DNA from: Actinosynnema sp. ALI-1.44
GTDB lineage: Bacteria > Actinomycetota > Actinomycetes > Mycobacteriales > Pseudonocardiaceae
Assembly: GCF_001984155.1 (NCBI RefSeq)
Contig: NZ_MTQO01000052.1
Location: forward strand, 62,001-126,000
Direction: 5' to 3'
Length of the DNA: 64,000 bases
Below the pieces are notes generated by a model. The model was not told the origin of the DNA. It made no database searches and saw only the letters and a program-made list of their open reading frames with translations. Below are positions 49,519-59,108 of this stretch, one piece after another (the first letter of the stretch is position 1; each line of letters starts with the position of its first letter). A program made the translations under genes and the position numbers.

Positions 49519-50571
49519 CTACGGCGGATGGATACGACCTCCGGGCTGCTCTGCCGTCCGCATGAAGCGGGTGTCAGGTGGATCTGACTGACGCCGCCTG
49601 ATCGAGTGCCAAGTTTTGTTGTGCGGCACGACCTCGAACGCGGGCGGCACCACAGCGCTGCTGCGAGACCGGACGCGCATCAGCCCCGTGAAGCCGACGG
49701 GGATCGGCTCACCGATCCGGAAGGACAGCGACTGGCCGAACGCCACGTCCTCGAAGCTCGTCGGCTTTCCGGTCCGCTCCTCGCCCTTGAGCAGATAGGC
49801 ACCGTCGAAGGTCGCGTCGCCCCGGAACTGGGAATCGGACAGGTCCACTCCCCACTGGAAGATCGCGTCGTCGAAGTCCGCCGAGCCGGTGACGTCTATT
49901 CTCCAGGTGACGTCCGAGCCGAAGGACACGCTCTGGCATTTGAGCGCGCCGCGAAAGGCGGTCGCCAGCGCTCGGCACTTACCGGAAAGATTCGAAGCCG
50001 AGAAGTCGGCATCGCCGTGGAAGATGGCGTCATCCAGAGTCAGGCCGCCAAGCTCGCAGTAGGTGAACTTCGCCGTACCGAACAGTGTCGCTCCACGCAG
50101 GGACAGTTCACTGGTCGCCTTGATGCTCTCGAATACGGTGGCTTGGTGGAACGACGCGTTGTCCGCCTGCAAGGAAGTCAGTTTCACTGAGCGCAGGGTG
50201 AAGTTCTCGAGCACCGCGCCCGTCAGGTCGAGCCGCATCGGCTCGGCAGCCGCGGTGAGCAGGTCCTGTATCAGCCGTTGTGAGGTCAGGCGTACTTGTC
50301 GCTCGTTGTCGGCCTTGTCCGCATCGACCACAGGACCGGTCATACCTCGTGCCGTCCGGTATTGAATGTGGTCGAAAGGTCTACGCAAGTACGCGCACAG
50401 AATGTCGATGACGGTCTGTTGCATGCCGGGCCACGTTTTGGCCAGCCCTGCCAAGGCGTGCAGCGCACCGACCCTCACGTGATCAGCCTCGTCGCCCAGC
50501 AGTTCCACAGCGCCCAGCTTCCCGCTGACCGCACCGGCCAAAGGCGCCGGCACGACCCCGATCGCAACCAC
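49519..50571 (-). CDS. Pentapeptide-repeat protein, apparently N-terminally shortened
   Basis: 350 aa from a GTG at 50571, directly after an in-frame TAA. Pentapeptide-like A(D/N)Lxx repeats occupy about 110-290 (GAVLENFTLRSVKLTSLQADNASFHQATVF, DAIFHGDADFSASNL). The first 60 residues match the HVRVGALHALAGLAK segment that in relatives follows two membrane helices and a linker. Those preceding parts are missing here. The gene may use this short form or may be truncated. The role of such proteins is unknown. Confidence 0.75.
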   Translation of the reverse strand: MVAIGVVPAPLAGAVSGKLGAVELLGDEADHVRVGALHALAGLAKTWPGMQQTVIDILCAYLRRPFDHIQYRTARGMTGPVVDADKADNERQVRLTSQRLIQDLLTAAAEPMRLDLTGAVLENFTLRSVKLTSLQADNASFHQATVFESIKATSELSLRGATLFGTAKFTYCELGGLTLDDAIFHGDADFSASNLSGKCRALATAFRGALKCQSVSFGSDVTWRIDVTGSADFDDAIFQWGVDLSDSQFRGDATFDGAYLLKGEERTGKPTSFEDVAFGQSLSFRIGEPIPVGFTGLMRVRSRSSAVVPPAFEVVPHNKTWHSIRRRQSDPPDTRFMRTAEQPGGRIHPP

Positions 50572-50632
50572 TTAGTTGGCGGAATCCGGCGGCGTCGCCC
50601 GCCTTGCCGGTAGGGTCGCTGGGGAGGTGCGG

Positions 50633-51100
50633 ATGAGTTTCCGGCTGGCGGCATATGCCGTGTGCATCGAGGACGGGCGTGTGCTGCTCGCCCGTTATGT
50701 CTCGCCGACGGGAGACACGAACTGGACTCTTCCGGGCGGCAAGGTTGAGCATGCCGAGGATCCGTTCGACGCGGTGGTCCGGGAGGTCGCCGAGGAGACG
50801 GGCTGCGAGGTGGTGGTCGAACGCCTGTTGGGCGTGGATTCAAGGGTGATTCCCGCCGCCGAAGCGCGGTTGGGGATGGAGCACCAGAACGTCGGCATCT
50901 TTTACCAGGTCCGGATTACTGGTGGCGCCTTGCGGCCCGAGCCGAACGGCGAGACCGCTGAGTCGGTCTGGATGTCGATATCGGATGTCGCCGATCTGTG
51001 CCGATCGTCGCTCGTTGACGTCGGTCTTGCGTTGGCGCGGACGCTTCCGGCAACCGGCCACGTCTCTCCCGTCGCGGTCGGCGGCCTGATCCGGCATTGA
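50633..51100 (+). CDS. NUDIX hydrolase
   Basis: 155 aa from ATG 50633 with GGGGAGG upstream. The NUDIX box is intact as GKVEHAEDPFDAVVREVAEE, then TGCEV. The N-terminus RLAAYAVCIEDGRVLLARYV and the motif NWTLPGG are typical of ADP-ribose or nucleotide pyrophosphatases. It is divergent from the pentapeptide gene, with about 60 bp between. The substrate is unknown. Confidence 0.92.
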   Translation: MSFRLAAYAVCIEDGRVLLARYVSPTGDTNWTLPGGKVEHAEDPFDAVVREVAEETGCEVVVERLLGVDSRVIPAAEARLGMEHQNVGIFYQVRITGGALRPEPNGETAESVWMSISDVADLCRSSLVDVGLALARTLPATGHVSPVAVGGLIRH

Positions 51101-51138
51101 CGTGCCGTCCGGGAAACGACAGCGAGGACAGCAGGTCA

Positions 51139-52968
51139 TCACTGTGCGAGCAGCTCGGGCCGATGGGCGGCCAAGGCTGTGCGGGTGCGGGCGGCGACGC
51201 GTGCGCCGGCCTTGTCCGGTTCGTGCTCGGCCCGGGTGAGCAACGCGTCCAGCGCGCGGGCGATCTCGGTTTCGGTGACATCGCGGCCGGACTCGGCGAC
51301 CATGTGGCGGGCGTGCCGCCAGGCGAAGGTCGCGAACGGCGCGGCCACCATCGTCCGATGCGTCAAGGGCGCGGTGATCCAGCCGTCCGGAGTGCGGATG
51401 AACACCTGCGACAGGTCATAAGGGTCGTAGTGCACTTCCCAGAGACCGCGTTTGCCGGTCAGCCCGGAGTGCTGCCGCCGGTAGTCGCCCAGCTCGGGGC
51501 AGTCGTAGGTGCGGTCGATCCGCACGCCGTAGTGGTTGATGGCCCGCCATTTCACCGACAGCAGCTCGAGATAGTCGGAGCCGGTCAGGGTCAGCGGCAG
51601 ATAGCCCGCGACCGCGACGAGCGCGGCGTAGCGCGCTCGTTCGGGGTGAGCTTGCGGCGAGCTGAGTGCGGGTCGCGCAGCGCGTCGTGTGGGCGGTGCT
51701 GCCAGCCGACGATCAGCCGCTCGTCGAGCAGGTTTGCAGTTGGTCCAGAGTCCAGACCGGTTGGACGTCGCGGCCGCGCTGCTGAGTGTTGGCGCCCTTG
51801 AACCCGGCGACGTGCTGGGCGAACAGCGTCTTGATCGCCGAGAAGGTCGCCTCGACCACCGCCTTGTCGGTCGGGGTGTCCTTGCGCGCGGGCTGGATGG
51901 AGATGCCAAGCCGTTCGCAGGCGCGGCTGAAGGTCTCGGAGATGAACACCTTGCCGTGGTCGATCACGACCTGCTCAGGGACGATGACCGGCCGCGCCGC
52001 GGCCTCGCGCATCCGCGCGTCGATGGTGAGCAGCCGCTCGTGCGGCAGCCGGGACGCCGACATGCGCAGCGCGTCCACCCAGCCGGGTCGCATCGGCTCC
52101 GGCACCAGCAGCTTGGCCAGCAGCAGCGAGGCGTCGATGGCCTTGGTGCCGACCGGGCGCAGCACCGCGGCGCAGATCGTGCGGGTCGCGACATCAACGG
52201 CGATCGTCAGATCAGCACGGACGGGAACGCCGTCGGCGGCCAGGACCATCACGTCGACGGGCGTGGAATCGATCTGAACCTGTTCACCGGGGCGCGCCGC
52301 CATCGTCGCGGTGAACGCCCCCGACGGCCGGTTCGCCGTCTGCCGCCGGGTGACCGCGGAGCCGAAGGTGTGCTGGCCGACCGCCAGCCGGTCGACGAGT
52401 TCGTAGAAGGCACTGCGTCCCGGCAGCGGCACCACTCCTTCGCCGTGCAGTTGTTCGAGGCGTTTGGTCGCGCGGCGGATCAGCCGCGACCGTGTCCCGG
52501 TGGACAGGTCTGTTTCGGCCTCGATCAGCTCGCGCAGCACCTCGACCAGCCGCGCGTCGGCCTGACCGGCGACGTCGAACGTGCGGGCGGCGCGCTGGTC
52601 GACCAGGCCCCACAACCCTTGCGCCTCGAACCGGGCGCGTTTGCGTTCGATCGTGCGGGCCTGATCCCCAGCTCGGCGGCTTTCGCGTGCAGGCGGTCGG
52701 TCTGTGAGGTGGTGTTCGGGTCGAAGCCGGGACGTGCGGCGGTGCCCGGTGCCGCGCCGGGCGGCAGCCCGGTCGCGATCTCCACCAGGTGCTCACGCCA
52801 GCGTTCGGCTTCGGCGATGACGTCGGCGGGCAGGGATTCCAGCAGCCCGAACGGTTCCATGAAGGCCTGGTCTCCGCAGCCGACGTCCTCATCGCCGACC
52901 ACAGTCCGGTGGCGGTGCCCGCTGCGGCTGTCAGTTCCGTTGCTGCTGAACAATTCTGCCGAGGACAA
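51139..52968 (-). pseudogene. Broken Mu/Tn7-type (rve, TniA-like) transposase
   Basis: Remains of one long DDE transposase in three frames. The N-terminal segment (52968 to about 52666) ends in DRLHAKAAELG. A shift leads to the helix-turn-helix and integrase core (about 52665-51740), with the catalytic D in VQIDSTPVDV, the second D in VIDHGK and the E in DKAVVEATF. A one-base loss near 51735 (AACCTGCTC) and a two-base gain near 51625 (GAGCGCGCTAC) then separate the Mu C-terminal domain (GSDYLELLSVKWRAIN; HYDPYDLSQVFI). No TniB/MuB ATPase gene accompanies it and no clear terminal repeats were found. Confidence 0.85.
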
Positions 52969-53528
52969 ACTCGATCATGCAGGATCTGGCTCGACTGAGC
53001 TCCCCCAGGTGTCCAAACTGGGCAGTATAGACATGTTGGCATTGTCTCGGTGAAGGTCCTCGACGACGGGCTCATACGGGTTGTGCGGCAACCAGATCTC
53101 CCCGCACGGAGGTGGTCTGCGTGGTGAGGTAGTCGCTGGAGACGGGCACGTCGAGGGCGCAGAACCGGGTTCCCAAGATGCTCGGCGCTTGCTCGACGGT
53201 CAGCGAGGTGGTGGGGATGTCGAGTATCCCGCGATCCGCTCCGTGATGCTCTTGATCCCTGTCCGGCCACCGAGACGCTGGCCCGCGCTGTGGACGCGGT
53301 CACCAGGCAGGACCGGCCCACACCGCACCCACTTGAACCACACCCGAACCCCAACACACCAACCACAACCCCGCAAGCCAAAGACAGCAACACACCCCGC
53401 CACGCAAGGCACAGCAGGCAACCAGACCACAACTACCGCCCAAGCAGGAGCGGCTCACACCGCGCCTGCTTGGCCCGCAACCCGACAAGCCGAAGGCTCT
53501 TACCCACGACCGGGACAAGTCCGGCGCG
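52969..53528. other. Gene-poor stretch with degraded coding remains
   Basis: About 560 bp with no intact gene. On the minus strand about 60 codons (53260-53078) read like protein: ILDIPTTSLTVEQAPS followed by LDVPVSSDYLTTQ, ending at TGA. They have no start and no recognised family. The right part (53320-53420) is a C/A-rich tract of CCAACACACC type. The region is probably debris next to the broken transposase. Confidence 0.45.
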
Positions 53529-54227
53529 TCAGCCTGCGACGCGGAGACCGGGGGCGTCGACGGCCCCCGGTGGGTTGAGGTCGACGCTGCGGTCGACCAC
53601 GGATTCCTCCCCGACTTCGGCGTTGTGGACGCGGTCGAGCAGGAAGCCGCGTGGGGCGTCGCGGAGGCGGCACCAGGCGAGCAGGTACCAGCCGCGGGGA
53701 CCGTGTAAGAGGCCCATGGGCTCCACTGTGCGGTCGGTCGTTGTGTCGTTGCGGTCGTGGTAGCGGATTTTGAGGACTCGGCCGGTTTCCAGGGCTCGCT
53801 GGATCGGCCTGGGCACCGCTGAGCGGGGGCCTGGTGGGGCGTTCACCGGGCGGACGCGGTCGACGAGTTTGTCCGCTCGTTCGAGGTCCTGTTCCGGCAT
53901 CATCGCGGTGAGCTTGGCCAACGCCGAACGTGCCGCCGCTTCGAAGGGCTCGCCGCGCAGCTCCCGTAGGGCCACGGACACCGCCATGGCCTCTTCTGTC
54001 GTCATGGTCAACATGGGCAAGGCGCGGTCCTTGTCCAGTACGTAGCCCCCGCGTCGTCCCCGGTCGCCGTAGACCGGGAGGCCTGACTCCTGCAACGCAG
54101 CCAGGTCACGCTCGATCGTGCGGACCGAGACGTTGAGACGATCTGCCAGCCACCGTGCCGCACGCGGCTCGGGTGCGGCCGCGCGAAGCTCCTCCACCAG
54201 GGCGAACTGTCGATCGGTTCTGTTCAT
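53529..54227 (-). CDS. WYL-domain transcriptional regulator (YafY type)
   Basis: 232 aa from ATG 54227 (MNRTDRQFALVEEL); an in-frame start at 54287 adds an unlikely leader. An N-terminal helix-turn-helix (RWLADRLNVSVRTIERDLAALQESGLPVYGDRGRRGGY) is followed by a WYL domain near 140-215 (IRYHDRNDTTTDRTVEPMGLLHGPRGWYLLAWC). WYL proteins sense nucleotides or other ligands and often control stress or defence genes. It stands alone here. Confidence 0.9.
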   Translation of the reverse strand: MNRTDRQFALVEELRAAAPEPRAARWLADRLNVSVRTIERDLAALQESGLPVYGDRGRRGGYVLDKDRALPMLTMTTEEAMAVSVALRELRGEPFEAAARSALAKLTAMMPEQDLERADKLVDRVRPVNAPPGPRSAVPRPIQRALETGRVLKIRYHDRNDTTTDRTVEPMGLLHGPRGWYLLAWCRLRDAPRGFLLDRVHNAEVGEESVVDRSVDLNPPGAVDAPGLRVAG

Positions 54228-54354
54228 ACCGAGCAAGTTACCGAAGGGGTCTGACATTTTTGAGGTTGTCGCACAGCCGTTCGTCACCCGTTCGGCTCAT
54301 CGCGACCGCATCTCCCCTGGTCAGAGACTCGAACATTTGTTCGAAATTTCTCCG

Positions 54355-55167
54355 TCAGAAGCGGTAGCGCAGGATCCGGCCGATGTCCCGCAGCGCGGGG
54401 ATCCGAGCTACCACCCGCAGGCCGATCCGCCCCGACAGCGGCAGGTTCTCCAGGTCGGGCATGTCCACGCTGCGGAGTGCGTCCACGCACTTCAGTCCCG
54501 GATGCCACGCCTCGAGTTCGCGCGGGTCGTCGATGCCCCAGTGCAGAGTGGCGCCAGCGTTGCGGACCGCGGGCACGAGCTTCTGCAGCTTGATCCCCCA
54601 CGACCCGTAGCAGTCGAACAACAGCTGCCCGGACGGGAACCGGGAGGTGATCCGTTCGATCAGCCGCCTGCCCTCTTCCTTGCGCAGATACATGGAGAGG
54701 CCTTCGAACACCGCGACCGTCGGCCGGTCCGCGGGTACCTCGTCCAGCCACGAGTCAGACGTGACCGACGCGCCGACGAGACGGTAGTCGCCGCCGGGCG
54801 CTTCGAGGAGGCGGGTGCGCAACTCGACCACGTCGGGAAGATCCACGTCCACCCAGCGCACGGTGTCCGCTGGCGCGATCCGTTGCACGCGAGTGTCCAG
54901 ACCACACGCGAGGTGCAGGACTGTCGCCGTCGGATGAGAGGCGAGGAACGAGCGTGTCCAGTCGTCGAGGGCTTTGGCACGGATCGCCACGCCGACCGCG
55001 CTCGTCCCTGTCATCTTGGTCTTGCGAAAGTCGTAGTCGATGCGCGCGACGGCGCGGGCCGCGGCGACGTCGTTCAGCACGGAGTTGGGCCGTCGGCTGT
55101 CCAGCGCACGCCCGTACAGGGTGGCCAGCATGGTCTCCGGCGCTCCGGTCAGCGTTATTCGCTCCAC
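54355..55167 (-). CDS. SAM-dependent O-methyltransferase (LCMT/TcmP-like)
   Basis: 270 aa. The SAM site is TVLHLACGLDTRVQRI (84-99) with the acidic WVDVDLPDVVELR after it. The LCMT family mark FEGLSMYLRKEEGRRLIERI lies near 155-175. Family members methylate carboxyl or hydroxyl groups, often in polyketide pathways. No biosynthetic genes adjoin it. Confidence 0.88.
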   Translation of the reverse strand: MERITLTGAPETMLATLYGRALDSRRPNSVLNDVAAARAVARIDYDFRKTKMTGTSAVGVAIRAKALDDWTRSFLASHPTATVLHLACGLDTRVQRIAPADTVRWVDVDLPDVVELRTRLLEAPGGDYRLVGASVTSDSWLDEVPADRPTVAVFEGLSMYLRKEEGRRLIERITSRFPSGQLLFDCYGSWGIKLQKLVPAVRNAGATLHWGIDDPRELEAWHPGLKCVDALRSVDMPDLENLPLSGRIGLRVVARIPALRDIGRILRYRF

Positions 55168-55277
55168 GCCTCCATGATCCCACCGTTAACGAGATCCCGG
55201 CGCCGGTGCCGCGGTAATTCACCGGTGGGGGCAACCGGCAAGGCCGCGGCGCTGGCCCGGGATCTCCGATCCCACCC

Positions 55278-55649
55278 TCAGTCCGACCTTGCCGGAACCC
55301 ACTTCGCGCGGTTCTTGTCAGTGTGGATCCAGCAGCCGGTGGTGCTCGTGGGTGGGTTGTCCGTTTCCACATCGGGAAGGTTGAGCAGGTCGTCCAGCAC
55401 GCGGGGCGCCGGGCCCGCCGAACGCCAGCTGTGCGAGGTCGGCGCGAGGACGTCCGTCGTGTCACCTGCCAGCCGCAACGCCACCGCGTCGTCCTCGGTG
55501 CGCAGCTGCACGACGTCGATCACGTCGTGGTGCGGGCGGACGCCGACTATCGCGGTGATGTCCCCCGTTTCATCTCTCGGGTGCACGAATTTGAAACCGC
55601 GTGCGATCAGTTGCCGTAGTCGTTCTTCGGTGACTTCGGCAGCGTTCAC
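55278..55649 (-). CDS. Conserved actinobacterial hypothetical protein
   Basis: 123 aa starting at GTG 55649, overlapping the DUF397 gene stop (GTGA). It has an N-terminal helix (TEERLRQLIARGFKFVHPRD) and a beta core (DITAIVGVRPHHDVIDVVQLRTEDDAVALR). The second half has LDDLLNLPD and ends in KWVPARS. No catalytic motif is seen. It probably belongs to the XRE-DUF397 group because of the coupling. Confidence 0.75.
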   Translation of the reverse strand: MNAAEVTEERLRQLIARGFKFVHPRDETGDITAIVGVRPHHDVIDVVQLRTEDDAVALRLAGDTTDVLAPTSHSWRSAGPAPRVLDDLLNLPDVETDNPPTSTTGCWIHTDKNRAKWVPARSD

Positions 55650-55876
55650 CGCACGCCCTCGCCCTCTTTTATGCGTGCCGTCATTGACATCAGCCGGTAT
55701 GCGTCATAGATCAGCACGGCACCCCGCGGATTGCGCGAGTTGCGGACGGCGACGCGGCCGTCGGGCAGCCATGCCAGTTCCACACAGTTGCCGTTCTTTC
55801 CGCTGCGACTGCTCTTTCGCCATGACAGGCATGACAGATCCGGCAGATCCGCGGGAGAGGGCGCGGCGGGGTGCAT
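55646..55876 (-). CDS. DUF397 domain protein
   Basis: 76 aa. The family signature is clear: WRKSSRSGKNGNCVELAWLPDGRVAVRNSRNPRGAVLIY. DUF397 proteins are small partners of XRE/DUF5753 regulators in streptomycetes and relatives, where they influence development and antibiotic production. The XRE gene lies 120 bp upstream on the same strand, so this is a standard pair. Confidence 0.93.
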   Translation of the reverse strand: MHPAAPSPADLPDLSCLSWRKSSRSGKNGNCVELAWLPDGRVAVRNSRNPRGAVLIYDAYRLMSMTARIKEGEGVR

Positions 55877-55996
55877 CGCGGATCCTCCTCGTTCGAAGGG
55901 TGATGCAGATGCAATTGCATCCGGGATTGCGCCCTACCGTAGCACGTGCGGATGCGTCCGCTTAGGTCTATCAGGGTGATGGTTGGCGGCCGTATG

Positions 55997-56902
55997 TCAG
56001 AGCGCGGCGCGTACCTTCATCAACCACTGCCGGGTCTCGCGCGGCGTCGCGGCGTCGACCGTCAACTGATCGAATACGCGCCCGTATTGTTCGACGTCCA
56101 CGCGTTTGTCGAGGTAGAAAGCGCCGGTGAGGTGTTCGATGTAGACAATGTCCGGCAATTCCCGCTCGCCGAATCGCAACATCGTGAACGAGCCTTCCGC
56201 GGCGTACCCGGACAGCCCGTACGGCACGATCTGCAGCGTCACGTGCGGCAACGTGGTCAGCTCGAGCAGGTGGTCGATCTGTTCGACCAGCACCTCCCTG
56301 CCGCCGAGCGGCCGGTTCAGCACGGACTCGTCGATCACCGCCCACAGCCGCGGCGGCGACGGCCGGTGCAGCACCTTCTGCCTGCGCATCCGCAGGGTGA
56401 CGCGCCATTCGGCGTCCGGCGTGGCCAGGTCGGGGTGGCCGCTGGTCGCGATGGCGCGGGCGTAGTGCTCGGTCTGCATCAGGCCGGGGACGAACTGCGT
56501 CTCGCAGGTGAGGATGCGGGTGGTGGCCTCCTCGAGGCCGACGAAGTCCTGGAACCAGTCCGGCATCAGGTCGGCGAAGCGGTACCACCAGCCCGGCTCG
56601 TTCGACTGCTTGACCATCTCGATGAACTGGTCCCGCTCAGCCCGGTCGTGCACGCCGTAGAGGGTGAGCAGGTCGGCGACGTCGCGTTCCTTGAGACCGA
56701 CCCGGCCGAGTTCGAGCCTGCTGATCTTCGATTTGGAGCCGCGGATGCACGCACTCGCCTGGGCAGGCGAAATTTCGGCGGCCTCGCGCAACTTCCGTAA
56801 CTGGGTTCCGAGAATAATGCGCAACGCGGTCGGCCCTGCCGGGCGATTGGCTCCACCGTCCGCAGCGCCGAGATCCCCACCGGTACGACCGTCCACCACC
56901 AC
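55997..56902 (-). CDS. XRE-family regulator with DUF5753 domain
   Basis: 301 aa from a GTG at 56902. The helix-turn-helix lies at about 28-85 (RIILGTQLRKLREAAEISPAQASACIRGSKSKISRLELGR). DUF5753 follows from about 100, with GWWYRFADLMPDWFQDFVGLEEATTRILTCETQFVPGLMQTEHYARA and the C-terminal LPHVTLQIVPYG. It pairs with the DUF397 gene downstream. It is divergent from a DUF574-type methyltransferase, which often has such neighbours. Confidence 0.93.
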   Translation of the reverse strand: MVVDGRTGGDLGAADGGANRPAGPTALRIILGTQLRKLREAAEISPAQASACIRGSKSKISRLELGRVGLKERDVADLLTLYGVHDRAERDQFIEMVKQSNEPGWWYRFADLMPDWFQDFVGLEEATTRILTCETQFVPGLMQTEHYARAIATSGHPDLATPDAEWRVTLRMRRQKVLHRPSPPRLWAVIDESVLNRPLGGREVLVEQIDHLLELTTLPHVTLQIVPYGLSGYAAEGSFTMLRFGERELPDIVYIEHLTGAFYLDKRVDVEQYGRVFDQLTVDAATPRETRQWLMKVRAAL

Positions 56903-57082
56903 CGTGCTCCCTTCCAGCCCAACCCCACCAAAACCTACTCATAGTAGTCGTCAAAAGATCAGCTGGCCACACCTCACCTGAACGGAGTAGCCCCCACGAT
57001 AGCTCAGGTGGACCTGCCGACGACAATGCGGATGTGATGGGATAAGAAACCCCGACTGACGATTGCGGGTTGAGAGGATCTA

Positions 57083-57901
57083 ATGTCGCAGAAGCTTGTG
57101 CCGACGCATATCGACACGACAAAGGCCAGTATCGCTCGGGTCTACGACGCCTTTCTCAACGGAAAGGACAACTACGAGGTCGACCGCGAAGTGCTGCGCC
57201 GGGTCCAGCAGGTGGCACCGGAGGCCGCACAGCTCGCGTTCGACAACCGTGCCTTCCTGATCCGCGTCACCCGGTTCATCGCGATGGAAACCGGTATCAC
57301 CCAGTACATCGATCTCGGGTCCGGCCTGCCGACCGCGGAGAACACCCACCAGGTCGCCCAGCGCATCCAGCCGGAGTCCCGCGTGGTCTATGTGGACAAC
57401 GACCCGGTTGTGCTCGCCCACGGCCGCGCGTTGCTGGAGGAGAACGACCAGACGTTCCTGACCTCGGCCGACATCTTCAAGCCCGAGGAGGTGCTCGACG
57501 ACCAGATCGTCCGCGAGCAGATCGACTTCACCGAGCCGGTCGCCCTGTTCCAACTGGGCACGATCCACCACTACGACGGGGAACGCACCCCCGAGTCGAT
57601 CATGCGGGCGTACGTCGACGCGCTGCCATCCGGCTCCTACGTGGCCGTCAGCCACTTCTTCGACCCGCAGACCGAGGAGTACAGCGGCCTGGCGCGGCGG
57701 ATGGAGGACACGTTCCTGCACAGCCCGATGGGCACGGGCCTGTTCCGCACGCGCGACGAGATCCTGAGCATGTTCCCCGGCCTCGAACTGGTCGATCCCG
57801 GCCTGACGCTGTGCGCGGACTGGTGGCCGGACGGGCCGCGGATCAAGCCGCTCACCCAGGTCTCGTACTGCATCGTCGGCGCCATCGGCCGCAAACCCTG
57901 A
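57083..57901 (+). CDS. DUF574-type SAM-dependent methyltransferase
   Basis: 272 aa from ATG 57083 with GAGAGGA upstream. Features of this actinobacterial family are IARVYDAFLNGKDNYEVDREV, NRAFLIRVTRFIA, the SAM loop QYIDLGSGLPTAENTHQVAQRI with VYVDNDPVVLAHG, and a final DWWPDG. The natural substrates are unknown. The gene is divergent from the XRE regulator (180 bp apart) and 72 bp ahead of a P450 in the same direction. Confidence 0.92.
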   Translation: MSQKLVPTHIDTTKASIARVYDAFLNGKDNYEVDREVLRRVQQVAPEAAQLAFDNRAFLIRVTRFIAMETGITQYIDLGSGLPTAENTHQVAQRIQPESRVVYVDNDPVVLAHGRALLEENDQTFLTSADIFKPEEVLDDQIVREQIDFTEPVALFQLGTIHHYDGERTPESIMRAYVDALPSGSYVAVSHFFDPQTEEYSGLARRMEDTFLHSPMGTGLFRTRDEILSMFPGLELVDPGLTLCADWWPDGPRIKPLTQVSYCIVGAIGRKP

Positions 57902-57973
57902 TCAAATGCGCACTAGTGCACTAGGCTGAAATATAGAGCGTTAGACGTCTTGTTCAGCACGTACGATGTACGC

Positions 57974-59107
57974 ATGACTGATGCGCTCCCGATCGCGAGG
58001 ACTTCCCCGTTCGACCCGCCCGCCGAGCTGACCGACCGAGCGGCGGTCAGCAGGCTGCGCTTCGGCGACGGCTCGCTCGGCTGGTTGGTCACCACCCACG
58101 CCGAGGGCCGGAAAGTGTTGTCGGATCCACGGTTCAGCGCCCGCGGCGAGATCGTGCGCTCCCCGATCCGGCCGACCACGATGCCCGCGTCGCCGGGGTC
58201 GTTCGCGTTCATGGACCCACCGGAGCACACCCGGTACCGCAAGCTGCTGACCGGGCAGTTCACCGTGCGGCGGATGCGACTGCTCGAACCGAGGGTCGAG
58301 CAGATCACCCAGGAACTGCTCGACGCCATGACCCCGCCGACGGATCTGGTGCAGGCGTTCGCCTTACCGCTGCCGTCCCGTGTGATCTGCGAACTGCTGG
58401 GCGTGCCGTACAGCGACCACGAGTTCTTCGAGACGAACTCGCACGTCATGGTCGAGCCGTCGGTCAGCGCGGAAGTCCGTGACGCCGCGGGATCGGCGCT
58501 GTTCGGCTACCTGCACGACCTCGTGCGGACGAAGCGGTCGAACCCGGGTGACGACCTGATCAGCGGACTTGTCACCGACAGCGACCTGGACGACATGGAG
58601 CTCACCGGAATCGCGATCATGCTGCTGTTCGCCGGGCACGAGACGACCGCGAACATGCTGGGGCTGGGCACGTTCGCCCTGCTGCGGCACCCGGACCAGC
58701 TCGCCAGGCTGGCCGACGACGTACCGGGCGCGGTGGAGGAACTGTTGCGGTACTTGAGCATCGTGCAGTTCGAGGTGAACCGGACCGCGCTGGAGGACGT
58801 GGAACTCGGCGGTGAGACGATCAGGAAGGGCGAGACAGTCCTGGTGTCACTGCCCGCAGCCAACCGTGACACTTTCGAGCGACCCGACGAGCTGGACGTC
58901 ACCCGTTCGACAGCAGGGCATCTCGCCTTCGGGCATGGCGTGCACCAGTGCCTCGGCCAGCAACTGGCCCGGATCGAGATGCGGGTCGCGTTCGACGCGT
59001 TGTTCCAGCGCTTCCCGGCCTTGCGGCTGGCGGTGGACCCGGACGAGATCCCGCTGAACGTCGGGCGCGGGATCTACGGCGTGGCCAGCCTGCCGGTCAC
59101 GTGGTGA
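57974..59107 (+). CDS. Cytochrome P450
   Basis: 377 aa from ATG 57974. The I-helix oxygen motif is AGHETT (220-225), the K-helix ExxR is EELLR near 239, and the heme loop is FGHGVHQCLG with Cys326 as axial ligand. The length and N-terminus match soluble actinobacterial class I enzymes (CYP105/107-like), which need ferredoxin and reductase partners. None is next to it. It may act with the preceding methyltransferase as a tailoring pair. Its TGA faces the NicO gene stop across one base. Confidence 0.94.
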   Translation: MTDALPIARTSPFDPPAELTDRAAVSRLRFGDGSLGWLVTTHAEGRKVLSDPRFSARGEIVRSPIRPTTMPASPGSFAFMDPPEHTRYRKLLTGQFTVRRMRLLEPRVEQITQELLDAMTPPTDLVQAFALPLPSRVICELLGVPYSDHEFFETNSHVMVEPSVSAEVRDAAGSALFGYLHDLVRTKRSNPGDDLISGLVTDSDLDDMELTGIAIMLLFAGHETTANMLGLGTFALLRHPDQLARLADDVPGAVEELLRYLSIVQFEVNRTALEDVELGGETIRKGETVLVSLPAANRDTFERPDELDVTRSTAGHLAFGHGVHQCLGQQLARIEMRVAFDALFQRFPALRLAVDPDEIPLNVGRGIYGVASLPVTW

Positions 59108-59108
59108 G

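Noticed and set aside
52969-53528. Terminal inverted repeats of the broken transposon
   Set aside because: Several short partial matches with 51100-51140 were compared, but none was longer than about six bases, so no ends are claimed.
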